Source: CAZEJK01 sp964512045 (lineage in GTDB: Bacteria > Acidobacteriota > Thermoanaerobaculia > Thermoanaerobaculales > Sulfomarinibacteraceae). From it: 19,961 bases of DNA. The DNA lies in contig CAZEJK010000088.1 in assembly GCA_964512045.1 (NCBI GenBank), positions 1 to 19,961 on the forward strand, given 5' to 3'. The notes beneath the pieces were generated by a model, which ran no database searches, had not been told where the DNA came from, and saw nothing but the letters and a program-made list of their open reading frames with translations. Shown one piece after another: positions 1-5,446 of the stretch (within the stretch, counting starts at the first letter, position 1; every line of letters begins with the position of its first letter). Position numbers and translations under genes: made by a program.

Positions 1-221
1 GGTTTCCACCCACCCGGCCCGCGAGACGCGGGCCGCCACAACCGAATTGCGTGGCTCTCCAGCTGTGGCAGAAGGTGGGTGCTCCTCCGTGTGACGCCGA
101 CAGACCTTCCTGCAACCCCAGTTGCTGGAGCGCAGGCTTTCCGCCTGCTCCGAAGGCGTATCGGCCGTGACATCGGCAATTTCGGAGTACCGTCGTGGCT
201 GCGGACCACGACCGCGTCGGG
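1..221. other. Intergenic DNA with two palindromes, no gene seen
   Basis: I see no credible coding sequence here. There are two inverted repeats. The first is a perfect 8-bp stem with a 3-base loop at 16-34 (GGCCCGCG, loop AGA). The second is an imperfect one at 127-151 (GGAGCGCAGGC against GCCTGCTCC, one-base bulge). Neither is followed by a T-run on either strand, so neither looks like a classical intrinsic terminator. Short GC-rich palindromes of this kind are scattered between genes in many GC-rich genomes. The plus-strand open frame across 79-501 has no recognisable protein similarity and is antisense to the pirin fragment. Confidence 0.4.
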
Positions 222-480
222 TCACGTGGTCGGACAGTCCTTCGAGGGCGCGGGAGGGCCGGTGACGGAGTCGGGTAGCGGGATGTGCTCGTCCTCGTCC
301 GGCGGCAGGGCAAACCGCGAGCCGCTGAAGCCGGCATCGATGGAGGCCTGCCAATCGCGCGTGGCGAGCTCGATCGCCTTCGGGTCCGAGGCCACCAGGT
401 TCCACCACAGCGTGCGGTGCCCAACCGGCTCGTCTCCGAGGAGCATGGCGTGGTTGGACCGGGCCCCCGGGATTTCTCGG
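222..480 (-). pseudogene. Pirin C-terminal fragment (truncated remnant)
   Basis: On the minus strand, an open frame from about 480 to the stop at 222-224 encodes a segment that looks like the last part of a pirin-family bicupin. It runs MLLGDEPVGHRTLWWN (codons from 446), then a helix around AIELATRDWQ, then FALPPDEDEHIPLPD close to the end. The pattern GEP-x-WWN-x-DW-x-IPLP is characteristic of the C-terminal cupin end in the pirin family. The rest of the protein, about 200 residues including the N-terminal metal-binding cupin, is missing. Upstream, at higher coordinates, the frame runs antisense into the promoter and start of the secreted-protein gene at 550. No start codon with a ribosome-binding site is visible at the fragment's head. 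I read it as a gene remnant left by a deletion or rearrangement. The family call rests on motif memory only. Confidence 0.6.
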
Positions 481-549
481 GCAGCGCCATGTGTTACGTG
501 AACGTCAGACAACGTGAGATGTACCGAGAACGATCGAAGGGAGGACCCT

Positions 550-1470
550 ATGTACGCTTTTCCTCGTGGTTGTGCCGTTGCGGTGATCGCGGTTGCGGCC
601 CTCATGGTGACCTCGGTGGCCCCGGCACAGATCGTGTCGCCGTTTCATATCGTGCCGGTCGTGGCCAAGGTCTCCGGTCAGGCCGGTACCGACTGGATGA
701 CAACTCTGTCGGTGTCGAACCTGTCCGAGAGCACAGTCCAAGCGCAGGCGATGTTTTTCCGTGAGAACACTGCGCACAGCTTCCCCGTTGGGAGCTATCC
801 GACAAAGACGTTCAGTATCGGCCCCGGCGCGACCATGACCGTTCAGGATGTGCTCGGCGAGTGGTTCCCGGGAGAGGGCAACACCAAGGGCGTGTTGGTA
901 GTGATGGCTTCCGATGTGATGGGTGGCGACGACGGCGGGAAGCTCGCCGTGAACGCCCGCGTGTTCAACAATGCGAACCCGCAGGCCACGTATGGACAGA
1001 CCGTTCCGTCGAGCCTGGTGAACATGGTTCTCGGGCTTGGAACATCGGTGTTGCCCGGTGCGCAGCAGGACAGCCGCGCGCGCTCGAACATCGGCATCGT
1101 CAGCTTCTCGGCGCAGCCGGTGCAGATGCTGATCACTGTGTATGATGCCAGCGGCGCGCAGGTGGCGCAAGCGACGCGCACGGTGCAGCCGTTCTCGATG
1201 TCGCAGTACTCGCTGTCGAGCCTGGGCGCTGGCACCTTGTCACCGCCGGGCCGGGTCGAGGTGCAGGTGGATCCGAGCATCATCACCTGGGACCCGTGCT
1301 CGGGGAACCCGTATGACCTGTTCGGAGGGACCGCCGGGCTGTTCACGGCGTACATGTCCAAGGTGGACGAGGCCACTGGCGATGCGGAGTTCTCCTTCGG
1401 TCAGGTGGACTGGGAGGAGTTCGAGGACACCTGCGGCGAGGACCCGGCTGAGTGCTGCCCATGCGACTGA
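550..1470 (+). CDS. Secreted protein of unknown function, acidobacterial style
   Basis: This is a 306-residue exported protein with no known activity. The start at 550 is preferred over an upstream in-frame ATG at 514 because a strong GGGAGG motif lies about 6 bases before it and the protein then begins with a good signal peptide (MYAFPRG, then a hydrophobic stretch to about residue 26, ending VAPAQ). The mature part is rich in beta-prone segments. It begins with IVPVVAKVSGQAGTDWMTTLSVSN and includes FSIGPGATMTVQDVLGEWF, ARVFNN and RSNIGIVSF. This layout (trauma-free N-terminal 'VPVVA' strand, 'APG-x-T-x-x-x-x-DVLG', 'R-x-N-x-G') is one I associate with secreted proteins in Acidobacteriota genomes, with an immunoglobulin-like beta-sandwich plausible. 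The C-terminus is acidic and Cys-rich (DTCGEDPAECCPCD), so disulfides are likely after export. It stands alone and converges on the nap operon. Confidence 0.8.
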   Translation: MYAFPRGCAVAVIAVAALMVTSVAPAQIVSPFHIVPVVAKVSGQAGTDWMTTLSVSNLSESTVQAQAMFFRENTAHSFPVGSYPTKTFSIGPGATMTVQDVLGEWFPGEGNTKGVLVVMASDVMGGDDGGKLAVNARVFNNANPQATYGQTVPSSLVNMVLGLGTSVLPGAQQDSRARSNIGIVSFSAQPVQMLITVYDASGAQVAQATRTVQPFSMSQYSLSSLGAGTLSPPGRVEVQVDPSIITWDPCSGNPYDLFGGTAGLFTAYMSKVDEATGDAEFSFGQVDWEEFEDTCGEDPAECCPCD

Positions 1471-1489
1471 GCACTCTTTGAGCTCTCAG

Positions 1490-1555
1490 CTCTCAATTCT
1501 CAATGTCGCCCGCCCTCCCGTGACACCTTTTTAGGGAGGGCGCGGGGATTGAGAG
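1490..1555. terminator. Bidirectional hairpin between convergent genes
   Basis: A long inverted repeat fills the gap between two convergent genes. The inner stem pairs CGCCCTCCC (1511-1519) with GGGAGGGCG (1534-1542) around a 14-base loop that contains TTTTTA. The outer arms CTCTCAAT (1490-1497) and ATTGAGAG (1548-1555) pair as well. It starts 20 bases after the stop of the plus-strand gene and ends 18 bases after the stop of the minus-strand TonB receptor gene, so it can serve both. There is no U-tract directly after the stem on either strand, so a transcription terminator is an inference from position and stem strength. It could also protect mRNA 3' ends. Confidence 0.55.
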
Positions 1556-1573
1556 TTGGGTGGTCGGGCGGGG

Positions 1574-3580
1574 TTACAGTCCGACGCGAAGCCACAGCCA
1601 GGCGCGGCGGCCGGGGAGCGGGAACCCCGCTTCCTGCTCGACATTCTCATCCAGCGCGTTGGTGATGTCGGCGCCGATGACGAGCCCGCTGCCCTCGAGC
1701 AGCTCGTGCTCCAACCCGACGTGGAGCAGCGTGTACGTCTCGAGCTCCCGGCGAACACCGAAGTCGTAGAACACCCGTGACCCGGTATAGACACCAGTCA
1801 TCCGAGCGGACGTGCGCGGGGTGAGCTGGGCTCTGACGGACAGATCGAGCGCGTGCTCGGGCGCGAATGGAATCTCCCGCATCCCTTCCACGGAGTCGCT
1901 GAACTCGGCGTCGAGCCATGCCCACGCCAGGCCCCATGTCACGGGCCCTTCCGTTCCGGAGAGCTGCAGCTCGAGGCCGCGCAGGTCGGCCTCGTCCTGG
2001 TTGGCGTACGGGTCGTTGCGGCTCGCTCGCGAGATCAGGTCCTCGGCGCGATCGGCGAACACATGTGCGGACAGCAGTAGCCGGTTCCTCACGATCGTCG
2101 CATCGATGCCGAGGTCCACGCCGGTGGTGCGTTGTGGATCGAGATCCGGGTTCGGTGGATCGGCGCCGTACAGCTGATTCAGCGTCGGGAACCGGTGACG
2201 GCGGTAGACCGTGGCCGAGGCGGTGAGACCGTCGTCCAGGTACGCGAGCAGGCCGGCTTGAGGTGAGACCTCGGTGGTCGTCTCGAGCGGGTCCTCAACC
2301 AGCACCGAGGCTCCGGTGTCGGTGCGCCGGAGGCTCGTGGCCTCGTGGACATCGTGTCGCTCGGCGGCGACGCCGAGGACGGCCGCGAGCCGTTGGCTCA
2401 GGGCGATCCGGTCCTCCAATGAGATCGTGAAGACGTCGGCTCGGTATCGTTCGGTGGGGCTGGGTGCACCGGCGGCGTCCTCCTCCCAGCTGCGGTGCAG
2501 GTCGCGACGCAGATGGACCGCGGCCGCCAGGTTGTGCCGGCCCGCAGTTGTCCGAGCGACGGACGACAGCCCGGTGACCTCATCGTTGAAGGTCGAGCGG
2601 ACGCGCAGCGTCTCCAGCTCCGGATCCAGGTAGCTGTCGAGCACGTTGTCGAACGTGTGGTGGTAGGCGGAGGCGACCAGCTGTACGTTGCCGCGCTCGA
2701 GCTGATAGCCGACCGAGCTCGTGGTCTGCTCCCACTCCGGGAAGCGGGCGAACTTGGTAAAGCCGGAGGGACGGACCGTGTTGAAGGGGATGCCCTTCTC
2801 GGCTGAGGTCCACTGGTAGCTCGCGTCCAGTCGGGCGTTCTCCGTCAGGTCCCAGCCAACCCGCAGAAGGGCCGCGTCGCGCTCCAGATCGGAGTTCACG
2901 CGGCGGCCGCCGTCCTCGTACTCTGTCGCCTGGAAGTCGTCGGAGAGGGGAAAGCCGTCGGAACGGTCACGGGTGGCGCCCACGTACCAGTGGATGGGGC
3001 CTTCTCCGCCGGAGACGTTGGCGCTCGCGTTAAGGGTGCCGTGCTCGCTTCCGCGCACGTCTCCGCGGACGGCGAGTCCGGACTGGCCCTGGAAGGTGAC
3101 GATGTTGATCACGCCGCCGAGTGAGTCGCCACCGTACAGGGTGGAGGCAGGTCCCCTGGCCACGGTGATCCGCGCCACGTCGGAGAGCGGGAGCTGGGAG
3201 AGGTCCACATCGCCGTAGTACGGGTCGGAGATCGGCACGCCGTCGACCAGCACCCGGACAGTGGACTGCTGGTAGCCGCGCGACCAGACCTTCGCCTCGC
3301 CTCTGCCGCCGGTGGACACGAACAGGCCGGGAACGTGCTCGAGCGCCTCGGCCACGTTGGTGGCGCCGGTGGCCCGCAGCTCGTCATGGTCGATCGTGGT
3401 GATGGCGGCTGAGGAGACCTCCTCGGCGGGCTCGGTCTCGCCGGTGACCACCAGCTCCCCGACGAAGTACGGTCGGCGTTCGTCGCCGGGGGCCTGGCCA
3501 GAGGTTGGCGATGGGGACGTTGCGGAGGCTGGCGTCCCAGCGATCACGGTCGACAGGAGCACAGCAGTCAAGCAGCTCAT
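1574..3580 (-). CDS. TonB-dependent outer-membrane receptor, last gene of nap operon
   Basis: This 668-residue protein is a TonB-dependent receptor that would import a scarce ligand (siderophore, cobalamin, metal chelate or similar) across the outer membrane using TonB energy. A signal peptide covers about residues 1-20 and is unusual in having no basic residue before the hydrophobic core. A TonB-box-like segment ELVVTG lies at 42-47. The plug domain spans about 55-165, with NVAEALEHVPGLFV, RVLVDGVPISDP and ARGPASTLYGGDSLGGVINIVT as typical plug motifs. The remainder is beta-barrel, ending in GRRAWLWLRVGL. Length and plug motifs fit the BtuB/CirA-like group rather than SusC-like receptors. 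The ATG follows a GGAAGGA site, and an in-frame stop just upstream excludes an earlier start. It begins only 21 bases after the napH stop, so cotranscription with nap is likely. The ligand cannot be told from the sequence. Confidence 0.9.
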   Translation of the reverse strand: MSCLTAVLLSTVIAGTPASATSPSPTSGQAPGDERRPYFVGELVVTGETEPAEEVSSAAITTIDHDELRATGATNVAEALEHVPGLFVSTGGRGEAKVWSRGYQQSTVRVLVDGVPISDPYYGDVDLSQLPLSDVARITVARGPASTLYGGDSLGGVINIVTFQGQSGLAVRGDVRGSEHGTLNASANVSGGEGPIHWYVGATRDRSDGFPLSDDFQATEYEDGGRRVNSDLERDAALLRVGWDLTENARLDASYQWTSAEKGIPFNTVRPSGFTKFARFPEWEQTTSSVGYQLERGNVQLVASAYHHTFDNVLDSYLDPELETLRVRSTFNDEVTGLSSVARTTAGRHNLAAAVHLRRDLHRSWEEDAAGAPSPTERYRADVFTISLEDRIALSQRLAAVLGVAAERHDVHEATSLRRTDTGASVLVEDPLETTTEVSPQAGLLAYLDDGLTASATVYRRHRFPTLNQLYGADPPNPDLDPQRTTGVDLGIDATIVRNRLLLSAHVFADRAEDLISRASRNDPYANQDEADLRGLELQLSGTEGPVTWGLAWAWLDAEFSDSVEGMREIPFAPEHALDLSVRAQLTPRTSARMTGVYTGSRVFYDFGVRRELETYTLLHVGLEHELLEGSGLVIGADITNALDENVEQEAGFPLPGRRAWLWLRVGL

Positions 3581-3601
3581 GGCTGGGTCCTTCCAATCGC
3601 G

Positions 3602-4447
3602 TTACTCTTCCGCCTGCGGTCTACTGAACCTGAGTGCCGCCGTCGGCTGCGCGGGGCAACGCTCGAGGCACTTGCCGCAGTTGGTGCAGCCATCGTAAAG
3701 GGAGAGATGCCGTGGGTCGAGCCCCCAGGGGCACACCGATACGCAGCGGACTCCACAGGCCACCGGATCGCAGGTCTGCTCGTGGTAGTGGACCTGGAGG
3801 GTACGTGGGGTGCGGAGCGCTGCCAGCAGGCTGCCGACGGGGCAGATTGCACGGCACCAGATCCTCCGTGGAGCGAGCAGCTCGACGAGCAGAACGCCGA
3901 CGAGCAGCGCCACGCTGGCGTAGGCGATCGAGCCGATCAGGATCGCCTCCAGCGGGATGACGGTCATGGCTCTGGGCGCGGAGATGAGCACGACGAGGGG
4001 CAGCCCGGTGACTGCTGAGAGTGTCAGGATACCGATGAGGACACCCCACCGTAGCCGTCGGGTTCCTCGGTTGATGTGAGGTCGCTTTCCGCCCCGAAAC
4101 CGGTCGATCAGCTCCGACACGAGACCGTAGGGGCACACCCAGGAGCAGAACACGGGCCCGGCGATCAGTGCCAGGAGCACCGGCAGGATCAGGCCGGTGA
4201 CCAGTGTGAGGCTGAGACCCGCCGCTGCGAGCAGCGTGGAGACGCCGCTGGCTGGATCGACAAGCGAGATCGGGCCGAGCTGCAATGAGGCCAGCGTGCC
4301 GATGACCTCCCGCTGCCAGAGGAGGTTGGTGACGGGCAAGAGCAGAAACAGGAGGAGAAAGCCGATCTGTGCCACGCGTCGCCAACGCGTCCAGTGGAAG
4401 CCTCGGCGATCCGGGAGGGCAGCGGTGCTAGCGTTTGCGATAGACAC
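3602..4447 (-). CDS. napH: NapH-like membrane ferredoxin, quinol oxidation
   Basis: NapH proteins are inner-membrane iron-sulfur proteins that, with NapG, take electrons from quinol towards periplasmic nitrate reductase. From a GTG start at 4447 (GGAGG eight bases upstream) this is 281 residues. Hydrophobic segments lie at about 27-42, 70-98, 134-158 and 165-191. The two NapH-type CX3CP motifs are present (C101/C105 in FCSWVCPYG and C198/C202 in WCRAICPVG). Two C-terminal 4Fe-4S clusters follow: C226, C231, C235, C239, then C254, C257, C260, C264. The first has CX4CX3CX3CP spacing instead of the usual CX2CX2CX3CP, so that cluster may be unusual. The gene overlaps the upstream ferredoxin gene by 20 bases, indicating translational coupling. 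A longer frame opens at 4516, but it lies inside the preceding gene and has no clear ribosome-binding site. Confidence 0.88.
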   Translation of the reverse strand: MSIANASTAALPDRRGFHWTRWRRVAQIGFLLLFLLLPVTNLLWQREVIGTLASLQLGPISLVDPASGVSTLLAAAGLSLTLVTGLILPVLLALIAGPVFCSWVCPYGLVSELIDRFRGGKRPHINRGTRRLRWGVLIGILTLSAVTGLPLVVLISAPRAMTVIPLEAILIGSIAYASVALLVGVLLVELLAPRRIWCRAICPVGSLLAALRTPRTLQVHYHEQTCDPVACGVRCVSVCPWGLDPRHLSLYDGCTNCGKCLERCPAQPTAALRFSRPQAEE

Positions 4448-4919
4448 GGATCGCCTCCGGCTCTGGGGGACACGCCTTGACGCACAGCCCACAGCCAACA
4501 CAGTGCTCGGGGTCAACGATCGGCAGAAGGGAGAGGCTTTGCGTGATCGCCGAGCCCTCGAACGGGCAGATATCGATACACGCGCGGCAGAGGATCCCCT
4601 GGTGGGCGTAGCAGGTCTCGGTGATCACCTCGGCCACGCCCATGGTGACGTCCTCTTTGGCCACGGGCTCCAGCGCACCGGTGGGACACACCGGTGGACA
4701 CTCCATGCACAGGTAGCACGGTACGGTACGTGGGTGGATCACCGGTGTGCCGATCGCCAGCCCCGAGCGCCAGTCGGCCGCTACGATGGAGCCGTACGGG
4801 CACGATGCAGTGCACCGGTGGCACTGGATGCACCGGGCGAGAAACTCACTCTCGGAGCGGGCGCCGGGAGGCCGCAGCACGTCGGGGAAGAATCGGGTCA
4901 AAAGCTGTCGTCGGTCCAT
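4428..4919 (-). CDS. napG: NapG/NapF-like four-cluster ferredoxin without Tat signal
   Basis: A 163-residue ferredoxin with four 4Fe-4S motifs: C30/33/36/40, C68/71/74/78, C103/111/114/118 and C140/143/146/150. The body (LRPPGA, GTP, PCYLCMECPPVCPTGAL, LCRACIDICPFEGSAI, CVGCGLCVKACP) resembles NapG, which pairs with NapH in quinol oxidation. The N-terminus MDRRQLLTRFFPDVLRPPGA keeps a twin arginine but lacks the hydrophobic region of the usual NapG Tat signal, and is more like cytoplasmic NapF. Its location is therefore uncertain: cytoplasmic, or exported bound to a partner. The start at 4919 has AAAGGAA five bases upstream. The in-frame ATG at 4934 has no such site. It overlaps napH by 20 bases. 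The symbol napG is given for operon position and body similarity; napF is the alternative. Confidence 0.8.
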   Translation of the reverse strand: MDRRQLLTRFFPDVLRPPGARSESEFLARCIQCHRCTASCPYGSIVAADWRSGLAIGTPVIHPRTVPCYLCMECPPVCPTGALEPVAKEDVTMGVAEVITETCYAHQGILCRACIDICPFEGSAITQSLSLLPIVDPEHCVGCGLCVKACPPEPEAIRVYRKR

Positions 4920-5143
4920 TGGGTTCCTTTGCATCGCAGCACGCTCAGTCGAGGAGAGAACGGCTCGCCGGGAAGCCGCCGACGTGTGAGGCCGACGGAG
5001 ATCGTTCTGTAGCGGGGTGCCTCCCCGCCGGGCGAACCCGTGTCGCCAGGTTTGGCGGATGCGTCCGAGAGCCGTAAACGTATGTCTCGATCGATTCGCA
5101 TCGCCATCCCCGCGAGCGACGCGTGGGGATCATGCACGTCGAG
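4920..5143 (-). other. napD-napG gap with two hairpins
   Basis: This 224-base gap is the largest inside the otherwise tight operon, and I see no gene in it. Two inverted repeats are present. One follows the napD stop closely (ATCCCCGCG at 5106-5114 against CGC at 5120-5122 plus GGGGAT at 5125-5130, two-base bulge). The other is a perfect 6-bp stem, GCGGGG at 5012-5017 against CCCCGC at 5023-5028. They could mark RNA processing or partial termination that separates napMAD from napGH in expression level. No convincing internal promoter was found. Confidence 0.35.
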
Positions 5144-5446
5144 CTACTCCGAGCCGATGAACGTCGGGAACACTCCGATGACCTGCTCGTCGTCCCGAAC
5201 GAGTGCGTCCACCGCTCTTTCGAGAGCCTTTCCGGACGGTGCGGTCCAGACGGCCGCCAGGCGCGAGCTCCCATCGCCGCCGACCAGCTCCAAGCCGTCG
5301 ATCGAAGCCAGGCGGCAGGCGACCAGCGGCGCCTCGCCGGGGACGGTCTCGATCACGACGCCGGCCACGACCTCGCCGGGCTCGGCAAAGAGGGCCCCGA
5401 GCCCTTCGCAGGGCTCGGGGCCGTTGGAGGAGGAGTTGCGAATCAC
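5144..5446 (-). CDS. napD: NapD, signal-peptide chaperone for NapA
   Basis: NapD is a small cytoplasmic protein that binds the Tat signal peptide of NapA and holds back export until the molybdenum cofactor is inserted. The core here, VVAGVVIETVPGEAP, then LASIDGLELVG, then a strand-helix-strand ending QVIGVFPTFIGSE, follows the ferredoxin-like fold pattern of NapD. The GTG at 5446 overlaps the napA stop (GTGA) and has GGAG upstream, so coupling to napA is expected. This gives 100 residues, with about 24 extra at the N-terminus compared with the family, including a segment encoded by a perfect DNA palindrome (5393-5422). A start nearer codon 24-25 (GTG) would give the usual length but lacks a well-spaced ribosome-binding site. 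Position directly after napA supports the identity. Confidence 0.82.
   Translation of the reverse strand: MIRNSSSNGPEPCEGLGALFAEPGEVVAGVVIETVPGEAPLVACRLASIDGLELVGGDGSSRLAAVWTAPSGKALERAVDALVRDDEQVIGVFPTFIGSE
5393..5422. repeat. Perfect 12-bp inverted repeat in napD 5' end
   Basis: GGCCCCGAGCCC (5393-5404) and GGGCTCGGGGCC (5411-5422) are exact reverse complements around the six-base loop TTCGCA. The element lies at codons 9-18 of napD, 24 bases after its start codon, so the napAD mRNA should fold into a very stable stem here. It may limit translation into napD, pause transcription between napA and napD, or be an inserted palindromic unit that lengthened NapD's N-terminus. Confidence 0.8.

Noticed and set aside
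4428..4516. ATG at 4516 as the start of napH
   Set aside because: It would add 23 residues with no family resemblance, overlap the preceding gene by 89 bases, and lack a ribosome-binding site. The GTG at 4447 has GGAGG at proper spacing.
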